Positions 32,702 to 40,638 of a stretch of 64,000 nucleotides of DNA are shown here, piece by piece. This DNA is from VAZQ01 sp035693615 (lineage in GTDB: Bacteria; Pseudomonadota; Alphaproteobacteria; Rhizobiales; Xanthobacteraceae): assembly GCA_035693615.1 (NCBI GenBank), contig DASSGH010000148.1, positions 35,279 through 99,278 of the forward strand. Reading direction: 5' to 3'. Position numbers and translations under genes: made by a program. The notes beneath the pieces were generated by a model. It searched no databases and was not told where the DNA came from. It saw only the letters and a list, made by a program, of their open reading frames with translations. Numbering within the stretch: position 1 is the stretch's first letter; every line of letters starts with the position of its first letter.

Positions 32702-34588
32702 CTATGATCTGTCCTTCAGAACTCGCAAGGCGTTGAGTATGACCGTGATATCGATCACTTCTTGGAAGATGGCGCCTTGCACGGGCGTGATCAGGCCAAG
32801 TGCCGCCGCGACCATTCCGACGACGGAAAGGCCCAAACCGGCATAGACGCTTTCCAGCGCAATAAACCGGGATCGGCGCGCGATCTTGATCGCGCGCAAC
32901 ACGCGATCCAGTTGATCCACCAGGAGGACGACATCGGCGGCTTCGGCGGATGCCGGGGCACCCTTGGCCCCCATGGCCACGCCCAAATCGGCCGCAGCCA
33001 GGGCAGGTGCGTCGTTGACCCCGTCGCCGATCATCAGGACCGGGCCATTTTTTCGTTCCGACAGTACGACCAGGGTTTTTTGATCGGGATTCAGTTCGGC
33101 TCTGACCGCGTCGATCGGCAGACCCCTGACCACCATTTCCGCCACGTCGCGGCGGTCGCCGGTAGCGAGGACGATCCGCGTTAGGCCAAGCGTCTTGAGC
33201 TCGCGGAGCAAGACTTCCGTTCCTGCACGCAGCCGATCGGCGAGAATGAGAAGGCCGGCGAGCCTTCCATCCACCCCGACTGCCACTGCGACGCTTCCGG
33301 GAGGCCGCTCTGCGCGTAGCTGAGAAAGGCCCGTTTCGGCGAGTTTGCCGCTGACAAATCGCAGCCCGCCCACGGTCACATGCCGACCATCGACGCAGCC
33401 TTCGATGCCCTCACCAGGTGTTTCGACAATGTTGTGGGGAACCGCGAGCACAAGACCCTTCTCTCTCGCGGCGTCTACGATGGTCTGCGCCACGATGTGC
33501 TTGGACGCTTGGTCGAGCGAGGCTGCGAGTCTCAGCAGCTCGTCGGTAGACTGATCGTCTCTGGCATTGATAGAGATGATGCGCGCTCGCCCATGGGTCA
33601 AAGTTCCTGTCTTGTCGATGACAAGCGACCGCACGCGCGCCAAAGTTTCGAGCGCCTGGCCGCCTTTGATCAGGATTCCGTGCTTCGCTGCCTGCGACAG
33701 CCCGGACACCATCGCAACAGGCACCGCAAGAATGAGGGGACACGGCGTCGCCACGACCAGCACCGCTACGGCACGGATCGGATCCGCGCTTGCTATCCAA
33801 GATGCACCCGCGAGCGCGACAGTCGCCGCCAAGAACACCATGGCGTATCGATCAGCCAAGCGCGAAATCGGCGCGCGCGATCTCTGGGCAGCCTCAACCA
33901 GACGGACGATACCCGCATAGGTGCTCTCGGCTGCGCGCCGCGTTGTCAGCAGATGGAAGGGCTCGCCGACATTGGTCGATCCGCTCATGATGCTATCGCC
34001 GAGCTTCTGTTGGATCGGCATCGATTCGCCGGTCAGGGCCGCCTGATCGAGAACGGCCAACCCTTCGACAACTGCCCCGTCGACCGGGACTACGTCCCCT
34101 TTTCGGATCACGAGTCGATCGCCCGGTTCGATCGCGTCCAAATTGACCTCTTCAAGCCTGCCGTGTTCGTAGCGCATCGCGCTCCGCGGTACGCGGGCGA
34201 GAAGAGCCGTCATTTCACGGCTTGCACGACGCTCGGCGAAGCTCTCGAGGTATTGTCCGCCCGCGTACATCAACGCGACCACGACGGCAGCGAGGTATTC
34301 GGCAAAGACGAGCGCCGCAAGCATCGAGAGCGCGGCCACGATGTCCAACCCCACGTCGCCGCGGCGCAGACGTAGAATGATCTCCAGCACGAGAGCAATC
34401 AGCACGGGGATAGTAGCCGCGGCCCAAATCGGACCTGCCCACGAAGGCCATCCGAGAAAATGCGCCAGAAGGCCGAGCACCAGGCCAATCGCAGGCAATA
34501 CGACGATAATCGGTCGAAGCTGTTTGCGAAAATTTGCGACCGACCGAGCGCTTTCCATCGGCCGTACTGTGTCGGACCGTGTCAGCAT
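32702..34588 (-). CDS. P1B-type heavy-metal-translocating ATPase with TPCP motif
   Basis: A 628-residue cation pump: membrane helices in the N-terminal 120 residues, actuator domain with LTGESMPI, transmembrane metal motif TPCPLILAVPVA, phosphorylation site DKTGTLTHG, ATP hinge MIGDGVNDAPALAAADLG, two final helices. There is no N-terminal metal-binding HMA domain. TPCP instead of CPC or SPC places it outside Cu+ and Co2+ groups; P1B-5 pumps of Ni2+/Fe2+ use TPCP, but the C-terminal hemerythrin of those is absent. It begins four bases after the stop of the cytochrome gene at 34593, hence one operon. Confidence 0.9.
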   Translation of the reverse strand: MLTRSDTVRPMESARSVANFRKQLRPIIVVLPAIGLVLGLLAHFLGWPSWAGPIWAAATIPVLIALVLEIILRLRRGDVGLDIVAALSMLAALVFAEYLAAVVVALMYAGGQYLESFAERRASREMTALLARVPRSAMRYEHGRLEEVNLDAIEPGDRLVIRKGDVVPVDGAVVEGLAVLDQAALTGESMPIQQKLGDSIMSGSTNVGEPFHLLTTRRAAESTYAGIVRLVEAAQRSRAPISRLADRYAMVFLAATVALAGASWIASADPIRAVAVLVVATPCPLILAVPVAMVSGLSQAAKHGILIKGGQALETLARVRSLVIDKTGTLTHGRARIISINARDDQSTDELLRLAASLDQASKHIVAQTIVDAAREKGLVLAVPHNIVETPGEGIEGCVDGRHVTVGGLRFVSGKLAETGLSQLRAERPPGSVAVAVGVDGRLAGLLILADRLRAGTEVLLRELKTLGLTRIVLATGDRRDVAEMVVRGLPIDAVRAELNPDQKTLVVLSERKNGPVLMIGDGVNDAPALAAADLGVAMGAKGAPASAEAADVVLLVDQLDRVLRAIKIARRSRFIALESVYAGLGLSVVGMVAAALGLITPVQGAIFQEVIDITVILNALRVLKDRS

Positions 34589-34592
34589 GCAC

Positions 34593-34922
34593 TTACGGCG
34601 CCTGAATAGACCTGAGATAAGCGACGAGTGCACGCGCGTTTTCGCGCGTGAAACGGAAAGTCGGCATGTCGGGATGATCCGACATCAGCCCTTCGCGCAG
34701 CCGATCAGTGAAGGTATCGAGCTCCACCCGCCGGTCGAGCGCGCGGAAGGCAGGCGCCCCCACGTGCGGGCTCTTGCCGCGCCTGCCGACCGCATGGCAT
34801 TCCGAACACATTCGCTCTGCAAGAGCACGACCCTGCTGCTCCAGCGGGGTCGGTTTGCGGTCTTGAGCCACGCCGGCCGATGTTGCGAGCAGCAGAAAGA
34901 GGATGGCGAGCCGCAGAACCAT
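34593..34922 (-). CDS. Small monoheme cytochrome c
   Basis: A 109-residue secreted cytochrome from ATG 34922: signal MVLRLAILFLLLATSAGVAQ, haem motif CSECH (about 39-43), SPHVGAPAFRALDRRVELDT, axial Met in HPDMPTF, ending ALVAYLRSIQAP. Paralog of the cytochromes at 17124, 22103, 30809, 39938. It lies between the ECF sigma gene and the metal ATPase on the same strand, so the three may be an operon. Confidence 0.9.
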   Translation of the reverse strand: MVLRLAILFLLLATSAGVAQDRKPTPLEQQGRALAERMCSECHAVGRRGKSPHVGAPAFRALDRRVELDTFTDRLREGLMSDHPDMPTFRFTRENARALVAYLRSIQAP

Positions 34923-34977
34923 TTGGAAGTTTCCCTCTTTAGGCGAAGAGCATTGAGGATTGGCGCGAACGGACCGA

Positions 34978-35601
34978 TCACGCGCAGGTTCGGCCACTCT
35001 CCAATCCTGCGGCCTTGAGCAGGTTTTCCATGCGCCTGCGCGCATAGAACATACGCGTCTTGACCGTGTTTTCCGGCGCTCCCACAATTCGAGCAACCTC
35101 GTCGATCGATTTCTCGTGATAGTAGACGAGATCGAGCACTTCTCTGTGCGGCGGCGAGAGCTGCGAAAGGCAGTGCTGAACGATTGCCGTTCGATCCCGC
35201 TTGTTCGCGACCGTTTCTGCATCGTCTGCCGGATCTGCGATTGCCGTCGCCATTTCATCGTCGAGTTGCTCGTCTAAACGGACCCGCATTGCCGAAAGCG
35301 CTTTGTTGCGGGCGATGGCCAGGAGCCAGGTGGAAACCTGCGACTTCGCCTTGAAACCTGGTGCACCGCGCCATGCGTCGATGAATACCTCGCTGACGAG
35401 ATCCTCCGCCAAAGAACTGCTGTTGGTGAGGCGCCGGACAAAGCGATAGACCCGCACACTGTGGCGTGCGTAGAGGAAGTGCATCGCGCGCCGGTCGCCA
35501 GCAGCGATCGCGCTGATCAAAGCTTCGTCCGATGTTCCCTGACCCGATCCCACTACACCTTTATGCGAGGCAACGAGCGGCCTTTCAGTGAGTGTCAGCA
35601 T
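34978..35601 (-). CDS. ECF RNA polymerase sigma factor
   Basis: A sigma-70 family ECF protein of 207 residues from ATG 35601 (216 if the upstream ATG 35628 is used). Region 2: HFLYARHSVRVYRFVRRLTN with LAEDLVSEVFIDAWRGA; region 4: LSQLSPPHREVLDLVYYHEK and IDEVARIVGAPENTVKTRMF. No anti-sigma factor gene adjoins; instead a cytochrome c and a metal ATPase follow on the same strand. Two Cys-free ends argue against a zinc-binding regulatory tail apart from a final RTCA. Signal and regulon unknown. Confidence 0.93.
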   Translation of the reverse strand: MLTLTERPLVASHKGVVGSGQGTSDEALISAIAAGDRRAMHFLYARHSVRVYRFVRRLTNSSSLAEDLVSEVFIDAWRGAPGFKAKSQVSTWLLAIARNKALSAMRVRLDEQLDDEMATAIADPADDAETVANKRDRTAIVQHCLSQLSPPHREVLDLVYYHEKSIDEVARIVGAPENTVKTRMFYARRRMENLLKAAGLESGRTCA

Positions 35602-35797
35602 GACTATCCCCAATGAGTCATGATCCATGCATTATCGATAGACCCGATGGGAGCCCGGGAAAACACAGATTATTTACCTGAGGGATTCTCCGGAGGGGAC
35701 GCCACGGGAAGCCGCCGCACGTTAGCCGCACATCCTGAGCGTCAAACGCGGAATGCCCGAAAATATCCAATAATCAAAGGGCTTTATTATCCTTCGC
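35602..35797. other. Intergenic region upstream of the sigma factor gene
   Basis: Contains a CTCCGGAG palindrome near 35688 and no recognisable gene. Together with the remnant that follows it makes a gene-poor stretch of about 480 bp, bounded by the sigma factor gene and the hypothetical gene at 36088. Confidence 0.4.
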
Positions 35798-35993
35798 TCA
35801 AAGCGCGAATGGATAAGTATCGGACAGATCCTCCTTGGTCTCGAAGGGCGTCATCGCCGTCGTCTCGTCAAACCAGATGTACTCATCGAACTGTTCCGGC
35901 AGAACGGCCAGCGAGGATCGCCGCCGTGTAACCTGAGCCAGTTCCGATCTCGAGCACCCTTTCCCCGCCCTCAAGGGCCAAGGCTTCGGTCAT
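35798..35993 (-). pseudogene. Fused remnants of a protein-isoaspartate methyltransferase and an erythromycin-esterase family gene
   Basis: Reading leftward from 35993, MTEALALEGGERVLEIGTGS then GYTAAILAG is the SAM-binding motif I region of protein-L-isoaspartate O-methyltransferase. After about 28 codons it stops making sense, and from about 35910 to a stop at 35798 another frame reads LPEQFDEYIWFDETTAMTPF ... DTYPFAL, the C-terminus of an erythromycin-esterase-like protein. Both genes are often neighbours in bacteria. A deletion of the material between them would give this junction. Neither remnant can be functional. Confidence 0.7.
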
Positions 35994-36087
35994 GAGGGAA
36001 GCTGCGTTCGTGTTTGTGGTTTTGACATTTCAGCTCATCACGTTTGACGGCATTATCCCGCTCAAGAAAGGGATACCTGCCCTTATG

Positions 36088-36381
36088 TTACTCCACGCCA
36101 TCAACAGGCGTGACTTCGATATCGAACTCAAATGGACCTCCGACGGCTTTCACGCACAGGATGGGTTCGGCGAATGGAATCAGGGCCGATGACCTTGGGT
36201 CTGTAAATTGCGCCTGCTGCTCTTCATAACCGGGCGAATAAACCACGAGCATTCCAGTTGCAGGCTGCAGGGTTACCTTGAGTTCCAGCCAGTTCGCACT
36301 CGATCCGACGTACCGCGAAACATCAATTTGCTCGCCACCTTGTAGGCACATGTTTGCAGCAACTAGGATCGCGCTAAGCAT
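36088..36381 (-). CDS. Possible exported small protein, unknown
   Basis: A 97-residue frame MLSAILVAANMCLQGGEQID followed by strands ANWLELKVTLQPATGMLVVY and PFEFDIEVTPVDGVE. The short hydrophobic start could be a weak signal. No clear ribosome site and no family. Support comes from the FNR box at 36434, whose centre is 59 bp upstream, the same distance as for three other boxed genes. Confidence 0.45.
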   Translation of the reverse strand: MLSAILVAANMCLQGGEQIDVSRYVGSSANWLELKVTLQPATGMLVVYSPGYEEQQAQFTDPRSSALIPFAEPILCVKAVGGPFEFDIEVTPVDGVE

Positions 36382-36433
36382 AACCGTCCCAGGTTTGGTC
36401 GAGGCAATATTCAGGTGATCGCAGTGGCGATCT

Positions 36434-36447
36434 TTGACCTACATCAA
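36434..36447. promoter_or_regulatory. FNR/FixK box
   Basis: TTGACCTACATCAA fits the consensus. Centre 59 bp from the minus-strand start at 36381 and 134 bp from the plus-strand ATPase start at 36575. Confidence 0.75.
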
Positions 36448-36574
36448 ATTTGCTGTTTACAATCAGGTGGGCGCTGTTTCGCGAAAATACTTCGCTAGCG
36501 GCGGTCGCCTTGCGGTAAGCACAACCAGATATCAAGCGCATCATGATGGCGGGAAATACATAGGTCCTGCTCAC

Positions 36575-38902
36575 ATGATCAATCGCCCGCTTGACCGCTT
36601 CTGGTCGCTACCAGTCCAAGGCCTGTTCGATCGGCTCTCAACAAGGCCAGAGGGATTATCGCGGGTTGAGGCCGACGATCGGCTGGCGCGCTACGGTCCT
36701 AACACCGTGGCCGAGCCCCCCCGACTCGACATTATTCGCAAGATCGGCCGCCGTTTTGCCGAGCCACTCGTGTCGATTCTTCTGGTCGCGGCAGCGATCT
36801 CGGGAGCAACCGGGGATCTCGGCAGCTTTGCCATCATTGTCACCGTAATCGTGCTCTCGATTGGGCTCGATCTTTTCCAGGAGCATCGGGCCGAGCGCGC
36901 CGCCGAAGCCTTGAAACGTTCGGTGGCAGTACATGCTGATGTCCGCCGGGACGGCATCGTCACCGCGACCTCCGTCGATCAACTGGTGCCGGGCGATGTG
37001 GTCGAGCTTAGAGCGGGGGATCTCGTTCCGGCCGATGGGATCGTGCTGGAAAGCCGCAATGCTCATGCCAACGAAGCGTTGATGACCGGCGAGCCCTATC
37101 CGGCGGACAAATATCCCGGTCCTTGCAACGCAACGACGCCGCCCGAAGCGTTCAATGCACTGTTTGCCGGCACTTCAATCGTCAGCGGGGAAGCGATCAT
37201 GCTCGTGGTGGCGACCGGCAAGGCGACCCGCTTCGGTGGGATTGCGGCGGAACTCACCTCGCGCGAACCGCCGAGCGCATTCGAGCGCGGCATCCATCGC
37301 CTGGGTCTTATTATCCTCAGGCTTACGATCTTTCTCACCTTGTTCGTGCTGCTGATGAACTTGGCCTTTGCCAGGCCAGTGCTCGAGTCTTTCCTTTTCG
37401 CGGTCGCTCTCGCGGTGGGACTCACGCCCGAACTGTTACCCATGATCATGACGGTCACGCTTGCGCGGGGCGCGTTGCGCATGGCCCAAAAGCGCGTGGT
37501 GGTGAAGAAGCTTGCGGCTATTCATGACCTAGGCGCCATGGACGTGCTTTGCACCGACAAGACCGGGACGCTGACCGAGGCGCGCATCGCGCTGCTCAGG
37601 CATCCGGGCTTGGATCGGGTGAACAATGAGCGGGTGCTCATGCTGGCGGCCATAAACGGCCGGTTCGAAACCGGTATCCGCAGCCCGCTTGACGAGGCGA
37701 TTGCGAGTCACGCGGCGAAGGTGTCCCTCGAGGGCTGGTCCAAGCTCGACGAGCTGCCGTTCGACTTCGAACGCCGGCGGGTTTCGGCGCTGGTTGAAAA
37801 AGACAACGCGCGCATGGTGATCGTAAAGGGTGCTGCGGAGGAAATTCTTTCGCGCGCCAAAGCGGTGGATCATCCCGACGGCCGCGTTCTGCCGATCGAC
37901 AATCCAACACGCGCGGCGCTGCAGGCTATCGAGCGTGACGAGGCGGCCCAGGGCAATCGCGTCTTGGCAGTGGCCTGGAAGCCGATGCCGCCAGATCGCG
38001 GCCAGTTGCTGGCGGAAGACGAATGCGACCTGGTCATCTCCGGGTTTTGCGTTTTCGTCGATCCCCCCAAGCCGGATGCAGCCGAAGCGATCGCACGGCT
38101 GGAAAACGCCGGAGTACGGGTCAAGATCCTATCGGGGGACGGCCCCGCGGTGGTGCGGCACGTTGCCGAGGCACTCGGCCTGCGGGAACTAGGATTGTTG
38201 ACGGGCGCCGAGGTGGCGGAGCTCAGCAACACCACGCTCGCGGCGCGTATCGAAGAGGTCGATCTCTACGCCCGGATCTCGCCGGATCAAAAGACGCGAA
38301 TTGTGCTGGCGCTGCGGCAGCGCGGCCATACCGTCGGCTTCCTCGGCGACGGCGTCAACGATGCACCTGCCATCCACGCCGCCGACGTCGGCCTGTCCGT
38401 CGAGGGTGCGAGCGACGTCGCGCGCGAGGCGGCGGACATGATCATGCTGGTCCGCAATCTCAATGTCGTGGCCGATGGCATAGAGGAAGGCCGGCGCACG
38501 TTTGCCAATATCCTGAAATACGTGCGCATGGCCACGAGCTCGAACTTCGGCAATATGCTGTCAATGGCGCTGGCCTCGGTATTCTTGCCGTTCTTGCCGC
38601 TGACTCCAATTCAAGTTCTGCTCAACAATCTGACCTACGATCTCTCCGAGATCGGCATTCCGTTCGACCGCGTTGAACGCTCGGAAATTGCGCGGCCGCG
38701 TGTGTGGGACATGCGCGAAATCCTGCGATTCACGGCGGTGATGGGCGCACTGTCATCGCTGTTCGACATGGCAACTTTCGCAATTCTGGTATTCGCGTTC
38801 GCGGCGGGCCCTGATCTGTTCCGGACGGCATGGTTCGTCGAATCGATCGCGACGCAAATCCTCGTCATATTCGTTATTCGAACGCACGACCCGCGTGGAT
38901 GA
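36575..38902 (+). CDS. mgtA: Mg2+-type P-type ATPase (MgtA-like), C-terminally truncated by a frame change
   Basis: A 775-residue pump from ATG 36575 (MINRPLDRFWSLPVQGLFDR). N-terminal cation-ATPase segment EGLSRVEADDRLARYGPNTV, actuator with MTGEPYPADK, helix pair LTPELLPMIMTVTLARGALR, GAMDVLCTDKTGTLTEARIA (phosphorylated Asp) and FLGDGVNDAPAIHAADVGLS. These fit the P3B magnesium importers. The frame ends at VIFVIRTHDPRG, where homologs continue into the last two helices; those are encoded in the overlapping frame 38899-39108. FNR box upstream. It may be split or damaged. Confidence 0.9.
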   Translation: MINRPLDRFWSLPVQGLFDRLSTRPEGLSRVEADDRLARYGPNTVAEPPRLDIIRKIGRRFAEPLVSILLVAAAISGATGDLGSFAIIVTVIVLSIGLDLFQEHRAERAAEALKRSVAVHADVRRDGIVTATSVDQLVPGDVVELRAGDLVPADGIVLESRNAHANEALMTGEPYPADKYPGPCNATTPPEAFNALFAGTSIVSGEAIMLVVATGKATRFGGIAAELTSREPPSAFERGIHRLGLIILRLTIFLTLFVLLMNLAFARPVLESFLFAVALAVGLTPELLPMIMTVTLARGALRMAQKRVVVKKLAAIHDLGAMDVLCTDKTGTLTEARIALLRHPGLDRVNNERVLMLAAINGRFETGIRSPLDEAIASHAAKVSLEGWSKLDELPFDFERRRVSALVEKDNARMVIVKGAAEEILSRAKAVDHPDGRVLPIDNPTRAALQAIERDEAAQGNRVLAVAWKPMPPDRGQLLAEDECDLVISGFCVFVDPPKPDAAEAIARLENAGVRVKILSGDGPAVVRHVAEALGLRELGLLTGAEVAELSNTTLAARIEEVDLYARISPDQKTRIVLALRQRGHTVGFLGDGVNDAPAIHAADVGLSVEGASDVAREAADMIMLVRNLNVVADGIEEGRRTFANILKYVRMATSSNFGNMLSMALASVFLPFLPLTPIQVLLNNLTYDLSEIGIPFDRVERSEIARPRVWDMREILRFTAVMGALSSLFDMATFAILVFAFAAGPDLFRTAWFVESIATQILVIFVIRTHDPRG

Positions 38903-39108
38903 GCCGCCCTCATCCTGCACTCATCGCCAGCTCGCTTGTTGCGCTCGGGGCCGCCTTAATTCTGGTGGTCTCGCCCCTTGCGGCCAGTCTCGGCTTCGTT
39001 CCGATGCCTGGCACGCTCGCCATTACGATCGTCGTTATCGTGGCGACCTATTTAGTCTGCGCAGAAATTGCCAAGCATGCGGCCGATCGTCCTGGGGGCA
39101 AGCCTTAG
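38899..39108 (+). CDS. Detached C-terminal two-helix segment of the MgtA-like ATPase
   Basis: A 69-residue frame whose ATG overlaps the ATPase stop (ATGA). MSRPHPALIASSLVALGAAL ... FVPMPGTLAITIVVIVATYL is what the end of a P3B ATPase normally looks like (RSRPHPLLVA ... FVPLPP ...). A single-base shift near 38895 separates them. Either translational coupling yields a second polypeptide that completes the pump, or this is a frameshift mutation or sequencing error. Confidence 0.6.
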   Translation: MSRPHPALIASSLVALGAALILVVSPLAASLGFVPMPGTLAITIVVIVATYLVCAEIAKHAADRPGGKP

Positions 39109-39157
39109 GCCAACTTCTCTGATCCGCCTGGCATCTGCTCAACCGTGAAATACGTCG

Positions 39158-39439
39158 CTAGTCGGTAGTCAACCCGGCGCGCGCATTGGGATGTTGCTCC
39201 AAGAAATGCCTCAGCGCCATGAAAAGCTCCGCTGCATGCCTCACACGCCCTTGGTCGAGCGCTGCATGGATATCGTCGATGATCATCGTTCGAATGCTTT
39301 CCTCACCATGTGGCTGATGCAGCAAATAGCTGGCGAGGGCCGCGGCAGCTATTTCCGGGATATGCTCATGTTCACTGATGGCGGCGATCTCGTCCTCATC
39401 AAGGCCGCAAAGGTCGATGCAATCCTGCACTGAAATCAT
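39158..39439 (-). CDS. Small conserved-looking protein, unknown
   Basis: A 93-residue helical protein MISVQDCIDLCGLDEDEIAA, SEHEHIPEIAAAALASYLLH and DIHAALDQGRVRHAAELFMA, ending EQHPNARAGLTTD. AAGGTGAG precedes ATG 39439. The pattern of an Asp/Glu-rich first helix and an AAALA.YLL helix recurs in Rhizobiales low-oxygen clusters as far as I recall, without assigned function. No box immediately upstream. Confidence 0.75.
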   Translation of the reverse strand: MISVQDCIDLCGLDEDEIAAISEHEHIPEIAAAALASYLLHQPHGEESIRTMIIDDIHAALDQGRVRHAAELFMALRHFLEQHPNARAGLTTD

Positions 39440-39591
39440 GGCGCTCACCTTCCGCGGCTTCGCCGGGGCTGTTCCTCATCCGCTTTGAGCATATCGAACA
39501 TTTCGGCAACGACCCCCGCGCGGTAGGCTTTGCCGAGAGCGGCGCTCTGTCGTCTAGGCGACCCAGGATTTGGTGCAAATCGCGTTCTCTC

Positions 39592-39792
39592 CTACTGTTG
39601 CTGAGCTATTCGCGCGCCCGGGTCAACGTTAACAGCAATTGGCCCACCGTCGCGAAGCCGGTGCTCAATGCGCCGAATCTGCCGCTCGGCGTCTGCGACA
39701 TGGAATTCAAACCATGCGCAGATTTGGGCGCTCTTGCGCAGCAATGAACGAAGTTTTTCGACACTGACCTGGAGGTGAAGAATTGCGTCCAT
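39592..39792 (-). CDS. Possible small coiled-coil protein
   Basis: A 66-residue frame MDAILHLQVSVEKLRSLLRK, then CAWFEFHVADAERQIRRIEH and a Gly/Pro-rich end. Helical with heptad-like spacing. No ribosome site. The FNR box at 39827 has its centre 41.5 bp from the start codon, which would imply a leaderless message. Uncertain. Confidence 0.4.
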   Translation of the reverse strand: MDAILHLQVSVEKLRSLLRKSAQICAWFEFHVADAERQIRRIEHRLRDGGPIAVNVDPGARIAQQQ

Positions 39793-39826
39793 TGCACTTA
39801 ATTAGCCCATCCCCGCTCGTTGCATC

Positions 39827-39840
39827 TTGATTTGGATCAA
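39827..39840. promoter_or_regulatory. FNR/FixK box
   Basis: TTGATTTGGATCAA fits the consensus. Centre 104 bp before the cytochrome start at 39938 and 41 bp from the minus-strand frame at 39792. Confidence 0.78.
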
Positions 39841-39937
39841 AAAAATACGAATGTCCCTGAGTTCAGTTGCCGGACAGTTTGCCGGTTCCTAAGCTGGGTG
39901 GGTCGGCGCTAGGTGCTTGACAGAGGGTTCTGTGCAG

Positions 39938-40528
39938 ATGCTGCGCTTTGCTTTGGTGCTGGCCGGGTTTTTCGTAGGATCGGCTGCGCTCGCTGCGGAC
40001 GCGGATAACGGTAGACGCCTCGCGGAAACACGGTGCGTCCCGTGCCATGTGGTCGCGCCGACCCAGCGGAGAGACGTGACTGATGCCCCGCCGTTTGAAG
40101 TGATCGCACGAAAATTTGCGCCCACTCCAGAAGTGCTGGCATTTTCGCTGCTCGATCCGCACCCCCGGATGAACGTAGTGTTGACGCGCCGGGAGGCGCA
40201 AGACCTCGCGGCCTATATCAAATACGCTCGTGAAGTAGCCCATCCCCGCGACTCCGGCTTTGAATTGAGCCCCAAGTCGCGCTCATTCCTGCGGCTTGGG
40301 GCTCTTCGGCGGGGGAGTAAGAGAAATGACGGTCCGGCAACTGAGACACGAAAACGTGTCGTAATGCGCATTCCGTTCGTCCGACTTGCTGCTCACCATC
40401 GTGAGCCCGCACAGCGGGCAATTCCGAATTGGCGGTCGCGGCAAAGCGGGCATTTGGCTGGCGGCCTTCCGGTCCCCAAGGCTATTTGCCCGGCGCACGC
40501 GTGTGCACGTCGGCCCAGCACAAGGTGA
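39938..40528 (+). CDS. Small monoheme cytochrome c with read-through C-terminus
   Basis: ATG 39938 opens signal MLRFALVLAGFFVGSAALAA, then haem motif CVPCH, FEVIARKF and the axial Met region HPRMNVV, ending as cytochrome at about residue 105 (AAYIKYAREV). Paralogs stop there, but this frame continues about 90 codons to 40528 through the antisense of the zinc-ribbon gene at 40283, with Arg-rich sequence lacking any protein-like pattern. The original stop seems lost. The Pro of the xMPxF motif is also changed to Asn. The protein may still fold, with a disordered tail, or be decaying. Confidence 0.75.
   Translation: MLRFALVLAGFFVGSAALAADADNGRRLAETRCVPCHVVAPTQRRDVTDAPPFEVIARKFAPTPEVLAFSLLDPHPRMNVVLTRREAQDLAAYIKYAREVAHPRDSGFELSPKSRSFLRLGALRRGSKRNDGPATETRKRVVMRIPFVRLAAHHREPAQRAIPNWRSRQSGHLAGGLPVPKAICPAHACARRPSTR
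40283..40453 (-). CDS. Small zinc-ribbon protein
   Basis: A 56-residue protein MPALPRPPIRNCPLCGLTMV ... FSCLSCRTVISLTPPPKSPK with two CxxC pairs, a typical Zn ribbon. GGAAGG lies 11 bases before ATG 40453; another in-frame ATG at 40498 would add 15 residues and overlap the gene at 40482. It is antisense to the read-through part of the cytochrome frame. Similar ribbon proteins are common in Bradyrhizobium-like genomes; role unknown. Confidence 0.7.
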   Translation of the reverse strand: MPALPRPPIRNCPLCGLTMVSSKSDERNAHYDTFSCLSCRTVISLTPPPKSPKPQE

Positions 40529-40586
40529 CGGCGAACACGACGAAAGCAGCCGCCATCATCATAGCCACGATAATCTCGGTTGGCAT
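40482..40586 (-). CDS. 34-residue single-helix membrane protein behind an FNR box
   Basis: MPTEIIVAMMMAAAFVVFAV followed by TLCWADVHTRAPGK and TAG. One transmembrane helix (about 4-24) with a short polar tail, like CydX, CcoQ or other small subunits of membrane complexes. GGGAG precedes ATG 40586; a perfect FNR box is 59 bp upstream and a TAGGAT -10-like element sits about 28 bp from the box centre, all at class II spacing. Followed by the zinc-ribbon gene on the same strand. Confidence 0.7.
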   Translation of the reverse strand: MPTEIIVAMMMAAAFVVFAVTLCWADVHTRAPGK

Positions 40587-40638
40587 CGATCTACTCCCTT
40601 GTTGCGGGAGCATGATCCTAGAAAATCAGATAACGGTT

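Noticed and set aside
35992..36192. Plus-strand frame with a hydrophobic start (MREAAFVFVVLTFQLITF)
   Set aside because: It lies antisense to the methyltransferase remnant and to the boxed hypothetical gene, without ribosome site; the minus-strand readings are better supported.
39449..39591. Minus-strand codons resembling AALGKAYRAGVVAEMFDMLK
   Set aside because: Looks protein-like but has no start codon in a suitable place and only 18 codons after the first ATG; probably a gene scrap.
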